From: Neoceratodus forsteri
Lineage: Eukaryota; Chordata; Ceratodontiformes; Ceratodontidae
Assembly (NCBI GenBank): GCA_016271365.2
Contig: CM057454.1
Span: 702,243,501-702,307,500, forward strand
DNA: 64,000 bases
Reading direction: 5' to 3'
Of the stretch, positions 48,590-59,911 are shown piece after piece. Under the pieces are notes generated by a model. The model was not told the DNA's origin and made no database searches. It worked only from the letters and a program-made list of their open reading frames with translations. The position numbers were made by a program, and so were the translations under genes. Each line of letters starts with the position of its first letter. The first letter of the stretch is position 1.

Positions 48590-51180
48590 TTGGTCCGTTG
48601 AGCTCGCTCACTGCCCCATGTCACTTGCTTGTTCTGTTTTTCCTGATGCTGCAGGCTGCCGTTTTGTACTGGGCTCCTGCCTGTGTTGGCACGTTTTTCT
48701 GCCCACAAAGAAATCTGCAGCTGTCCCGGCAGAGCTTTGTTGAGGTGGGTCACTCCCCTTCCCTCACTCGCTCATTCTGTTTCTGCAAGCGCTGCATGCT
48801 GCCCTTTTGTACTGGGCTCCCACCTCTGTTGGCGGCTTCTTCTGCCCACAAAGAAACCTGCAGCAGTCCTGACACAGGTCCATTGAACTAGTTCACTCCC
48901 CCTCTCTCGCTCGTTCCATTTCTGCTGGCACTACGGGCTGGCCTTTTGTACTGGGCTCCTGCCTGCATTGCTGCCTTTTTCTGCCCACAAAGCAATGTGC
49001 AGCAGTCGTGATAGAGGTCTGTTGAGCTCGCTCACTACCCCCCCTCTCACTCGCTCATTGTGTTTCTCCCGGCGCTGCCTGCTGCCCTTTTGTACTGGGC
49101 TTCTGCCTGCATTGACACCTTTTTCTGCCCACAAAGAAATCTGCAGCTGTCCCGACAGAGCTCTGTTGAGGTCGCTCTCTCTGCCTGTCTCACTCGCTCA
49201 TTCTGTTTCTTCTGCTTCTGCAGGCTGCCCTTTTGTACTGGGCTTCTGCCTGCATTGGCACGTTTTGCTGCCCACAAAGAAATCTGCAGCTGTCCCGACA
49301 GAGCTCCGTTGAGCTTGCTTAGTCCCCCTTTCTCACTCGCTCATTCCATTTCTTTCAGCGCTGCAGGCTGCCCTTTTGTACTGGGCTCCTGCCTGCATTG
49401 CCGCCGCCTTCTAGCCACAAAGAAATCTGCAGCAGTCATGATAGAGCTCCACTGAGATGTTCACTCACTCCCCCTCTCTCACTCGTTTGTTCAGTTTCTT
49501 CTACCACTGCAAGCTGCCCTTTTGTACTGGTCCCCTGCATGCATTACTGCCATTTTCTGCCCACAAAAAATCTGCAGCAGTCCCAACAGAGCTCCATTGA
49601 GCTCACTCACTTCCCCTCCCTCACTCACTCATTCTGTGTCTCCCACTACTGCAGGCTGCCTTTTTGTACTGGGTTCCTGCCTGCATTGTTGGCTTTCTCT
49701 GCCCACAAAGACATGTGCAGCAGTCCCGACACAGCTCTGTTAAGATCGCTTACTAGCCCTCTCTCACTCGCTCGTTCCATTTCTGCAGGGGCTTCAGGGT
49801 GGCCTTTTGTACTGGGCTCCTGTCTACATTGCTGCATTTTCCTGCTCACTAAGAAATCCGCAGCAGTCACGATAGCCCTCTGTTGAGCTCACTCACTCCC
49901 CCTCTGTCACTCGCTTGTTCTATTTCTCCCAGCGCTGCAGGCTGCCCTTTTGTACTGGGCTCCTGCCTGTGTTGGCACCTTTTCCTTCCCACAAACAAAT
50001 CCACAGCTGTTCTGACAGAGCTCCGTTAAGGTAGCTCACTCCCCCATCTCACTCGCTCATTCTGTTTCTCCTGGCACTGCAGGCTGCCCTTTTGTACTGG
50101 GCTTCTGCCTCTGTTGGCATTTTTTTCTGCCCACAAAGAAATCTGCAGCAGTCCCGACAGAGCTCCGTTGGCCTCACTCACTCCCCCTGTCTCACTTTCT
50201 CATTCCATTTCTGCTGGTACTGCAGGCTGCCCTTTTGTACTGGGCTCCTGCCTGCATTGCCGCCCTTTTCTGCCCACAAAGAAATCTGCAGCACTCACGA
50301 TGCAGCTCCATTGAGCATGCTCACTCACTGCCCCTCTCTCACTCGTTTGTTCTCTTTCTCTTGCCACTGCAGGCTGCCTTTTGAACTGGGCCCCTGCATG
50401 CTTTGTTGCCTTTTTTCTGCCCACAAAGATATCCACAGCAGTCACAACAGAGCTCCGTTGAGCTCACTCGCTCATTCTGTGTCTCCCGCTGCTGTAGGCT
50501 GCTCTTTTGTACTGGGTTTCTGCCTGCATTGGTGGCTTTTTCTGTCCACAAAGACATCTGCATCAGTCCTGACACAGCTCCATTGAGCTCGCTCACTCCC
50601 CCCCTCTCTCAATCACTCATTCTGTTTCTGCCAGTGCTGCAGGCTGGCCTTTTGTACTGGGCTCCTGCCTGCATTGTTGCCTTTTCCTGCCCACAAAGAA
50701 ATCCGCAGCAATCACGATAGACCTCCGTTGAGCTCGCTCACTCCCCCTCTCTCACTTGCTCATTCTGTTTCTCCCAGCACTGCAGGCTGCCCTTTTGTAC
50801 TAGGCTCCTGTCTGCATTGGCACATTTTCCTGCCTACAAAGAAATCTGCAGCTGTCCCAACAGAGCTCCATTGAGGTCGCTCACTCCCCCTGTCTCACTC
50901 ACTCATTCTATTTCTCCTGGTGCTGCAGGCTGCCCTTTTGTACTGGGCTCCTGCCTCTGTTGCCATCTTTTTCTGCCCACAAAGAAATCTGCAACACTCC
51001 CAACAGAGCTCCGTTGGTCTCACCCACTCCCCCATCTCACTCACTCGTTCTGTGTCTCCCGGCGCTACAGGCTGCCCTTTTGTCCTGGGCTCCTGCCTGC
51101 ATTTTCACCTTTTCCTGCCCACAAAGAAATCCACAGCAGTCCTGACAGAGCTTCGTTGAGCTCTGCCACCCCCCCAGTCG
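48590..51180 (+). repeat. 143-bp tandem array, about 18 units
   Basis: The landmark TTTTGTACTGGGCT recurs at 48662, 48805, 48944, 49088, 49231 and so on to about 51078, with spacing 139-145 bp. Each unit also has CTGCCCACAAAGAAATCTGCAG and a C/T-rich CTCACTC stretch. Units differ by perhaps 10-15%. All the long plus-strand open frames in this region come from this array and are not genes. Confidence 0.95.
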
Positions 51181-51185
51181 CTCTA

Positions 51186-52440
51186 TGCTAATCTGTCCCA
51201 AATACTGATTTCTGACAGCGACTGCAGTATTCTGTGCTGGAAGCGCGGAAACACGTTTCGGCCAGGATGTGAAAAATGACAGCTGTACTGTTCATAAGGA
51301 GGCATGAAATGCCAGTGTTGAAAATCTGGCATGAAAATATTACTAATTTGCGAAGTTAAAAAGGTGCGTGGAAACTGCACAATGCACACTTGTGACACAG
51401 TCATGTTACAGAGTTTCATCACAAAATTTTTGATATAGGCATTTTAGGACCTCTGCTCATGAACAGTGTCAGTGTGATTTTCTTAATGTGTCTCGAACAT
51501 CGATTTCCCACAGCAACTGTGTTATTGTGCATCAGAAGAGTGAAAACACATTTCGGCCAGGATATGAAAAATGACAGCTGCACTGTTCATAAGGAAGTGT
51601 GGAAAAATGACAATGTTGAAAATCTGGAGTGAAAATATTGCAAAGTTGCGAAAGTACCAGCGATGCATGGAAACTGTGCAACCTGCGTATAAATTACACT
51701 CATTTATGGACTTTCATCACCAAATTTTCAATATAGGCATTTTAGGACCTCTGCTAATGTACAGTGTCACTGTCATTTTCATAATGTGTCCCGAACATGG
51801 CTTTCCCACAGCAACTGTGCTATACTGTGCCGGAAGTGCGAAAACACATTTCAGCCAGGATGTAAAAAATGACAGCTGTATTTTTCATAAGGAGGTGCAG
51901 AACAATGGCAATGTTGAAAATATTAAGTGAAAATATTATAAATTCGTGCAGTTATGAGATTACGTGCAAACTGCGCAACGCACACTCGTAACACAGTCAT
52001 TTTATGGAGTATCATCACCAAATTTTCACCATAGGTATTTTAGGACCTTTGCTCATGAACAGTGCCACTGACATTTTCTTAATCTGTCCCGAACACTGAT
52101 TTCCCACAGCGACTTCGCTATTCTGCGCCAGAAGTGCGAAAACATATTTCGGCCAGGATGGGAAAATGACAGCTGTACTGTTCACAAGGAGATCTGAAAA
52201 AATGCCAATGTTAAAAATCTGGCATGAAAATCTTGCAAATTCGCAAAGTTACGAGCGTGCTTAGCAACTGCACAACACATGCTTGTAAAACAGTCATTTT
52301 TTTTATTTTTCCCTCCAGATTTGCAGTATAGGCTTTTTGAGAGCCCACCTCATGAGCACTGGCACTGTCGTTTCATTAATTGGTCCCAAAAGGGGATTCC
52401 ATGCAGTGACTTCAAAATCACCTTTCAGGGCCGAATAACG
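51186..52440 (+). repeat. 297-bp tandem array in element A, about four units
   Basis: The landmark GAAAACAC.TTTCGGCCAGGA occurs at 51249, 51544, 51842 and 52140 (spacing 295-298), followed each time by GAAAAATGACAGCTGTACTG and, later, by TAGGCATTTTAGGACCTCTG. The array continues as the B array at 54890. Confidence 0.93.
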
Positions 52441-52489
52441 CCATGACGGTGCCAGAATTCATGAGAAGGAGTCTCAAAAACCCCATGTT

Positions 52490-52957
52490 AGGCCCAGTGG
52501 CATAGAGGGTTGAGGCACTGGTGCCTTACCTTGACCCATGCTGGCGACCTGGGTTCGGGAATGGACTTGGGGCGCCGGGGGTCAGCAGGGGACGGAGTGG
52601 ATTGAGCATCCAGTGGACTGCTCTCCTCTCTGAGGGTGGGATCCAGGGATGCATCACTCAGCAGCGGCCCCCAGTGGAGACTGGAGGCATTGTCTGAGCA
52701 TGCACTGATTGGGGAGAGAAAATCGGAAAATGGCGCCTGATGCGAGCAGCTTGATAGCTGTCCACAAGTTTCGCTGGGACACCTGCTTGATCCATGCCCA
52801 TGAGGAGTCTATGGAGCCCCTCCCTGCAGCCCCACTGTGGGGGGAAGCCACAGAGTTTGGTGACCGAGGCAGAGGCGGGTGGCGGCTGGATGTCCCCCAG
52901 GGGAGGGGGGGAGCAGCATAGGCAGCCAGGAGGAAAAAGAATCATAAAAAAAAAAAA
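52490..52957 (+). mobile_element. tRNA-derived SINE, copy 2, with target-site duplication
   Basis: It is flanked by CATGTT at 52484-52489 and 52958-52963. The homologous empty site exists uninterrupted in element B (about 56547-56552). The head is GTGGCATAGAGGGTTGAGGC (box A zone) plus CTGGGTTCGGGAATG (box B zone). It ends in a 12-A tail at 52946-52957. It is the same family as 20466-20808. Confidence 0.85.
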
Positions 52958-53964
52958 CATGTTGAAAATTTGGTCCCAAAATTCCAAATAATGCCTGAGA
53001 TATGCATCAAAGTTGAAAAACCCTATTTATTCCAATATACAGCTTACCAGCATGTCCTCAGTTTGTGATCGGCTTTGAAGAGTGCAGACGTGTTCCCGGT
53101 CCACCGAAGATCGTCGTGCCAGACTCTGGAGGTAAGTTTGGGGTGAGGGGAGGTGGGGTGCAGTGGGTGGGCACGGGTTGTGGGAGGGGGGCAAGGAGAC
53201 CGCTGAGGGACCATTTCCCTCTTTACAGGTCGAAAAAAAACATTACATCACAGGACCATTTTTTTATTTTACAGGGGCATGTGGCACCTTGGGGTGGGCT
53301 CCCAGCATGCCAAAAGAGTCTTCTGTTTTGGGAGGCAGCTGTAGCCAATGGGGGATTAGGCACCCCCATCGGCAAACAAGAAAAGAAGGAGGTGTTACAT
53401 TATGCCGATGGGGATTGGTCCCCATTAAGCATACATCAAAAGGTGAAGATATGGCGTTATGCCAACGGGATTGGGCACCCCGTAGGCAGATAACATAAGC
53501 GGGGCAGAAGTTAACCTCATACTGAAGTCATCAGATTGGGGCCCCCATCAGCAAACAATTATGGTGGGGGGCACATGCTGCAGAGGGATTGGGCACCTCC
53601 TCGGTGGGTGGGATTAATATTGTTTGTGAACATGGCGGCAAGCCGCTACCATGTTCATAAACAATATCAGTGTTTCAAAGTTCTGCCCTGTAATGATGGG
53701 TCACTCCCTCATTGCAACGAATGGCTGACGCTGCAATGATGAGGCGGCTCCAGATTGCAGTGGCTAAAACATTAAAAAGTTGTGTCACGCTGGCTGAACT
53801 AGCATCAGCAGCAGCATGCCATGGCATTGGGGGAAGAGGGACAAGCCTTTACAGGCTGTGGGGGCATTGGCCACAACAGTGCCGTGCCTCCGCAACCTGC
53901 TTCTGGAGAAAGCTGCTGCAATATGTTTCTTGCACATGTGTGCAATCAACATAAAAAAAAGCAC

Positions 53965-54436
53965 GGTAGGAACTCTCCGATGAGAAAGAAATAGTAATAA
54001 AACTGGCAGACAAGGGGTCAACATTGTTGTCTTAAGCCCTGAACAGTATAAGAACATGGTTTTGAAACTGCTTAATGTAGAACTAATTATGAAAAGCAGG
54101 AATAACTCCATTGCCTTGCTGCTTATAAAAAACAGAAATACTGAGGCTATTGCAAAGTGCTGTTGAGAAGGGAGAAATTACTGAGAAGGAACTTGAATTT
54201 ATGTGGAATGATTACCCGATTACAAAAACATAGTTGACCAGCTGGGGAGACCAATTGTCTCAGGGATCGGATCACTCACTGAGGGTACTTTCACAGATTT
54301 CTTTTTACAGCCAGCAGTAATCTCACTGCCCTCCTACCTAAAAGATACAGCAGATATTAAAAACTCACCAGCATGCAATGGTTTGCACATTATATGTGGT
54401 TAACTATTGATGTGGAGGCCCTCTACTCCTCTATAA
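53965..54436 (+). pseudogene. Penelope-like element ORF, RT core (N-terminal half)
   Basis: Across two or three frames this reads ELSDEKEIVIKLADKGS (the IVIKPADKG motif), EQYKNMVLKLLN, AVEKGEITEKELEFMW, then GRPIVSGIGSLTEG, FLQPAVISLPSYLKDTAD and IDVEALYSSIK. The order and spacing are those of Penelope-type RT motifs up to the first catalytic aspartate (DVEALYSSI, where PLEs have DV.SLYTSIP). The next motifs, including the YxDD box, are missing: element B begins right after SSIK. Several frameshifts. Confidence 0.85.
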
Positions 54437-54555
54437 AACAAGCATTTGTCAATGCTGAATGTTTGCTTGCTGGCATTGGTAGTGGTTGTGTAGAAGTTAC
54501 AGAGCTGCGTAACGGGAATGGCAGTGAAGTATTGAACTGAAGCCAACCCCACCAC

Positions 54556-54877
54556 CACCCTGCAGAGAGTGACAGGCATTGGGGTGTGGCGTTTGGGTGC
54601 GTCAGGCACCATGACCCGCATTTCCACCACACCCCACCCTGCAGACACTGACAAGTGTCACGGTGTTCCTTGGGGTCTTTGGCCTTATCGCTCCCATTTC
54701 ATTAGGAAATATGGTGAGATGGGTGCGATATGGAGAATGGGGTGAAGTTTGGGGCGAAGAGTCCAAGGCATACCTCGATGCCTCTCACTGACTGCAGGGT
54801 GTGGAATGGTATGAGCATCACAGGCAAGAATCCCAAGTCACACCCCTGATGCCTGTCATTCTCTAACAGGGTTGGAC
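54556..54877. repeat. About 320-bp imperfect inverted repeat in element B
   Basis: CTGCAGAGAGTGACAGGCAT near 54560 is mirrored by ATGCCTGTCATTCTCTAACAG near 54850. An inner pair (CACCCTGCAGACACTGAC near 54645; TCACTGACTGCAGGGTGTG near 54785) is centred on about 54716. Confidence 0.75.
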
Positions 54878-54889
54878 GTTATAGTTGGA

Positions 54890-56500
54890 AACTCTAATAC
54901 CTCAGGCATTCGTTGGTATTTTCACTCCAAATCTTCAACATGTTTGTTTTGTGACCCCACCTCATGAACAGGGGGAATATCAGTTTGTTTGCCGAAAGCT
55001 GCTTATGCACAGTGATTACGGCAGTTAGCACCACAGGTGCAAAAACATTCCGAACAGGATGTAAAAAAATGACAGCTGTACTGTTCATGGGGAGGTGTAA
55101 AAATGGCAATGTTGCAAATCTGTACTAAAAATATTAAAATAAATGGTGAAGTCACGAGCATACATAGAAACTGTGCAACGCATACCCGTAATATAATTAG
55201 GTTGGGGATTTTTTACAGCAGATTGTCAACTCAGGCACTTTGGTGCCTCCAATCATGAACAGTGTCACTGAGTTTTTCTTTATCTGTGCCGAACAATGAT
55301 TTCCCACAGTGACCACGCATCTCTGCACTGAAACTGTGAAAACACACTTCAGCCATGTTGTGAAAAATGACAGCTGTACTGTTCATAAGGAAGTGTGGAA
55401 AAATGTCACTGGTGAAATCTGGACTGAAAATATTACAAAGTCATGAAGTAGCTTGGTCTGCGTGGAAACTGCGCAATGCTCACTCATATCACAGTCATTT
55501 TATGGACTTTTGTCACCAAATTTTCAACATAGCCATTTTAAGACCTCTGCTCATGAACAGTGTAACTGTGATTTTCTTAATCTGTCCTAAATATTGCTTT
55601 CGCACACCAACAGCACCATTGTGCGCTACATGTGCGAAAACACATTTTGGGCGACATATGAAAAATTGCAGCTGTACTGTTCATAAGGAAGTGTAATAAA
55701 ATGGCAATGTTGAAAATCTGGAGAAAATATTGAAAATACGCGAACTTACAAGCGTGTGTAGGAACTGTACAACGCACGCTCGTAAAACAGTCATTTTTTG
55801 GAATTTTTTCACCAAATTTTCAACATAGCCATTTTAAGACCTTTGCTCATGAACAGTGTCACTGTGATTTTCTTAACTTGTCCCGTACATTGATCTCACA
55901 CACCGACTGCGCCATTGTGCGCTACATGGGCGGAAACACGTTTTGGGTGAGATGTGAAAAATGGCAGCTGTACTACTCATAAGAAGGTGTGGTAAAATGG
56001 CAATGTTGAAAATCTGGAGTGAAAATATTGAAAATTTGTGACCTTACGAGCGTGTGTAGGAACTGCACAATGCATGCTCATAAAACAGTCATTTTGAGGA
56101 ATTTGTTCACCAAATTTTCAACATAGCCATCTTAAGTCTTCTGCTCATGAACAGTGTCACTGTGATTTTCTTAATTTGTCCCGTAGATTGAATTCGCACA
56201 CTGACTGCGCCTTTGTGCGCTACATGGGTGGAAACACATTTTGGGTGAGATGTGAAAAATGACAGCTGTACTACTCATAAGAAGGTGTGGTAAATGACAA
56301 TGTTGAAAATCTGGAGTGAAAATATTGAAAATTCGTGGAACTTTCTCGAGCCCGTGGATAGAACCGCGCAACGACGCTGAGAACATTGAAATATTTTTGA
56401 AGGACTTCTTTCCATGACGATAAAATATTGTTACGGCATTATTCATGTACCAGCGGGTGATTTCCCGCATAGTGACCGCAAATCACCCTTTGGGCCTGAA
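54890..56500 (+). repeat. 297-bp tandem array in element B, about five units
   Basis: The same unit as at 51186-52440. Its landmark occurs at 55043, 55340, 55638, 55934 and 56232 (spacing 296-298). The later units form their own subgroup (TTTTGGG(T/C)GA in place of TTTCGGCCAG), so the array has diversified locally. Confidence 0.93.
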
Positions 56501-57333
56501 TAACACCATGACAGTGACATCAATCATTAGAAGGGTCCCAAAACCCCATGTTGAAAATTTGGTGCAAAATTCCCAAAAATGCCTGAGATATGCAACAAAG
56601 TCGAAACCCCCATCTAGCCCATTATACAGCTTACCGGCATTTCCTCAGTTCGCGGTCGGCTTTGAAGAGTGCAGACGTGTTCCTGGTCCACTGAAGATCG
56701 TCACACCGAGCTCCGGAGGTAAAGTATGGGGTGAGGGGTTGGAGGGTGTGTGGGGAGGCAGGGTGCGCAGTGGGTGGGTGCGGGTTGTGGGAGGGGTGGG
56801 GAGACTACTTGGGACCATTTTTCTTTACGGTACAAAAAAAAACAGTTGACGTGGGATGTTTGCCACGCTGGGGTGAGCTCCCATGGCACTTACTACAGAG
56901 GTTAGGACAGTGGCGCCGATGGGGGATTGGGAACCCCCCATCCGCTACACATTTGCCACGCTGGGGTGGGCACCCAGCGACATTTTGGAAGGCTTTGGGG
57001 AGGTGGGGGAATACAGCACAGCTGATGGGGATTGGGCACCCATTGGCTATCCCCAGTGCGTGCGTGTGGGGGCGCATGCTTGCATGGGTGTCTTGTGTGT
57101 GTGTGGGGGAGCTGCGCGTGAGCAGCCGATATCTTATCGCTGCTCACTCAAGCGTAGACTCCTTTCAACTGTATGGCACTGCATTTGGAGCTTGTCATAG
57201 ACAGCTCCAGCATGCATTGGCTTACAGGGGCCGCGCCTGCCAACACACTGACTGAATTGGAGGAGGAGGTGACACACCTCCGAAATCTCCGATGATGGCA
57301 CTATGTTTCTTGCACATGTGTGCAAGCAAACAT

Positions 57334-57950
57334 AAAAATGAAGATGGCATAAAAGCCTGCATATTTTCCTTAGACACTAATGAGTACCATAATGTAATAC
57401 CAATGCTTTTTTTTTTTATTACAGGCAAGAAAAGTGAGGATTTTTTGGACATTGCATTGATAGGGGATGTGGGAAGTAATGAGTTAACTACCAAAGGCTT
57501 TTGTAAAAGGACTGGAACAAACTCAGTGCTAAGATAGGACAGCACACAGCCTCAGAGTCTATCCCCTACAGGCAGATGTTAAGGACACATAGGAATTGTT
57601 CCAGAGATACAGACTTTAACAAACAGGCAGCACAATTGGAAGGAAGATTGATCAGTAAGGGCTACAAAAAGAACTAGTAAAAAGTCTGCAATTAAACAAA
57701 CTGGAAAAAAGAGGGACCTTGTGGAGATTGAGCAGGGAACACAAAAAGCAACTGAATTGGGTCTAGTAACATTCTCAACAGAATTCAATAATGTGGCTGG
57801 ATCAATCAGCAACATAGTACTGAAAAACTGGCCCATTCTGTTGGCAGATACGGTAGTGGGTCGTGCTGTGGGTACAAATCCCTGGGTAATCTTTAAAAAA
57901 GCACCAAGCATTAGAGATAAAATTGTACATAGTTGTAAATGGAGAAAATG
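57334..57950 (+). pseudogene. Penelope-like element ORF, RT C-terminal part and linker
   Basis: The frame reads KKSEDFLDIALIGDVGSNEL and TTKGFCKRTGTNSVLR (the FLDl.I....L.T..YRK.T..NS.L block of PLEs). Frameshifted pieces follow: a THRNCSRDTDFNKQAAQLEG stretch, INKGYKKE-like residues, then NNVAGSISNIVLKNWPILLA and PWVIFKKAPSIRDKIVHS (the conserved LK.HW.IL..D and .FRR..SLRDLLVHS region). It stops where the CR1 LINE starts. The T run at 57407-57418 encodes part of this frame and is not a splice acceptor. Confidence 0.88.
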
Positions 57951-59911
57951 ACAAAGGCAATAAGAACAGGGATGGGGCAAAAAGGGGTAAGGCCATCAAG
58001 AAATGGAGGGTAATGAGTACCAATGCCCATAGTCTGGGCAATAAGCTCCCTGAACTAGTGGCCTTGATGGAAGAAGGATGCCTGGATATCATGGCAGTCA
58101 CAGAAACATGATACACAGAGAACCATGACTGGATGTCAACATACCAGGGTACACAACCCACAGGAGGGACAGGGAGGGAGAAGAGGGAGGAGTAGCCTCC
58201 ATGTAAGGAAGGGATAAAAGCAATGGAACAAAAGAGTAAACAGGGAGAAGAGAAGGCACTGTGGGTCACCTTAGAGACTGGAAATGACACCACAATCCAC
58301 ACAGGGGTTATATACAGACCCCTTCTCAGGGGGAAGGAATGGACAAGGATATGATAGAAGGCATCCTTAAGATGGCAGAGAAAGGGGAGATACTGTTGAT
58401 GGGGAACCTGAATATGGTAGATGTTAACTGGAGCACCTTTGCTGTAGCCACATCCAAGAGCAGGGCTATTCTTGATGCCCTACAGGAGGCATGCCTCAGA
58501 CAGCTAATTTTGAAACCCACTCGTGAGGGAGCAATCTTAGACCTCGTACTCTCAAATGAAAGGATCTCAGATCTACAAGTGGGTAGTCATCTGGGAACAC
58601 ATGACCACCAAACAGTGTGGTTCACAATAAACTCAGCTACAGAGTCAAGTCATACAAAAGTGAGGGTACTGGATTTGAGGAGGGCTGACTTTGGCAAGAT
58701 GGGAGAGTGCCTTTGAAAAAAGCACTAGCAAACAGGCTAGAAGGGGAGTGGAGCAACAATGGGGAAACTTTAAAACTGCCATCACAGTGGCAACAAGCCT
58801 TTGTGTAGGAAAATAAACAAATCAAAATGAAAGAAAAGCCACTATGGTTCTCAAAAAGGTGGCAGGGAAGGTTAGGGAGAAAAAGATAGCATTTAGGAAT
58901 TATAAGGAAAACACAGAAGCAGCAGGACAGAGAACTGTACCAGTTAAGGCAGAAGGAAGCAGGAGGAAGTCAGAATAGCAAATTTCCAAACTAAAGAAAA
59001 TATAGCCAACTCAGTTAAGAAGGGGGATAAAACCTTTCATAGGTACATCAGCGAGCATAGAAAGACAAAGAGAGGGATAGTGAGGCTGAATAGAATGAAT
59101 GATGGGTGGGCAGAGAGTGACAGTGAAAAAGCAGGGATACTTAAGGAATACTTCTGCTCAGTACTCACAAAAGAGGAGCAGAGGGAGATACTTAATCCAA
59201 TTAACAGAAGCACTCTGGATAGGGGGGTTGATCTCAGTGTTTTCACAGAAGAAAGGGTTCTGAAAGAACTCCTAAAACTGAAGGTGGACAAAGCAATGGG
59301 GTCTGATGGGATTCACCTCAGAATTCTAAAAGAATTAAGGGAAGAACTAGTGACACCACTGATTACCCTTTTTAACAAATCATGGGAGGATGGTGTGGCA
59401 CCTGAGGACTGGAGAAAGGTGGATGTGATTCCCCCTCACAAAAGTGGGAGCAAGACAGAGGCAGGAAACTACAGACCTGTCAGTTTGACCTCTGTTGTAG
59501 GGAAAGTGATGAAATCACTTCTGAAGGAAAGAACTGTTGCGTACCTAGAGGCCAGTGGGGCACAGGACCCAAGGCTGCATGGGTTCACAGCAGGAAGGTC
59601 ATGTCAGATGAATCTGGTTGATTTCTTTGACTGGGTGACCAAAGCAGTAGACCAGGGAGGGGCTGTGGACATGGTCTACCTAGACTTTAGCAAGGCATTT
59701 GACACAGCCCTACACAAAAGATTAATAAACAAATTAACCAGCCTGGGAGTGGGTCCCAGGTTGGTGGCCTGGGTAAAACATTAGCTGGACAACAGGACAC
59801 AGAAAGTAATTGTCAACGAAGTCCACTCTGAAGAAACGGTGGTTACTAGTGGGGTACTGCACGGTTCAGTACTGGGTCCAGTCCTTTTTAATGTCTTTAT
59901 AAGTGACTTTG
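57951..59911 (+). pseudogene. CR1 LINE ORF2, endonuclease to RT (first segment)
   Basis: The endonuclease begins RVMSTNAHSLGNKLPEL, LDIMAVTETW, then LLMGNLNMVDVNW, GAILDLVLSNERISDLQVG and LGTHDHQTVWF (58339-58716). The linker and RT run nearly open from 59080 to 59784: KTFHRYISEHRKTKRG, DKAMGSDGIHLRILKELR, NYRPVSLTSVVGKVM, HGFTAGRSCQMNLVDFFD, DFSKAFDTALHKRLINKL. It breaks after VTSGV.HGSVLGPVLFNV FISDF at 59911, where a foreign insertion starts. This CR1 inserted into the PLE linker. Confidence 0.93.

Larger units (their letters stand above)
48557..53952 (+). mobile_element. Composite satellite-bearing element A, inside the PLE
   Basis: It starts with CAAGCATTTGTCAATGCCGA and ends with TGTTTCTTGCACATGTGTGC, CAATCAACAT. 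Both ends are shared with element B (54437-57333). From left to right it holds an 18-unit 143-bp array, four 297-bp units, a SINE insertion, and an 800-bp 3' part with hairpin motifs that aligns with B. It separates the PLE N-terminus from the RT core. No protein motif is recognisable. Confidence 0.7.
54437..57333 (+). mobile_element. Composite satellite-bearing element B, inside the PLE
   Basis: It shares its start (CAAGCATTTGTCAATGCTGA) and end (TGTTTCTTGCACATGTGTGC, AAGCAAACAT) with element A. It contains a 320-bp inverted-repeat block, five 297-bp units and an 800-bp 3' part aligned to A (AAGAGTGCAGACGTGTTCC at about 56666 versus about 53078). It lacks the 143-bp array and the SINE. It replaces the part of the PLE that would encode RT motifs after SSIK. 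Confidence 0.7.

Noticed and set aside
48565..51191. A run of long plus-strand open frames (up to 164 codons) with similar peptide repeats
   Set aside because: They are translations of a 143-bp tandem array in changing frames. The period is not a multiple of three and there is no domain.
53125..53136. GGAGGTAAGT splice-donor-like site in element A
   Set aside because: No exon-like coding lies upstream, and the equivalent in element B (about 56717) is altered. It is best treated as chance.
51249..56245. GAAACACGTTTCGG in the 297-bp units, resembling the GAAACACGTGTC end of the hammerhead
   Set aside because: No CTGATGA core or stem II lies upstream in any unit, so it is not a ribozyme.
57398..57424. 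Strong splice-acceptor look-alike (T run then ATTACAG)
   Set aside because: The PLE reading frame runs straight through it (LDTNEYHNVIPM...FFF...KKSEDFLDI), so the T run codes for phenylalanines.
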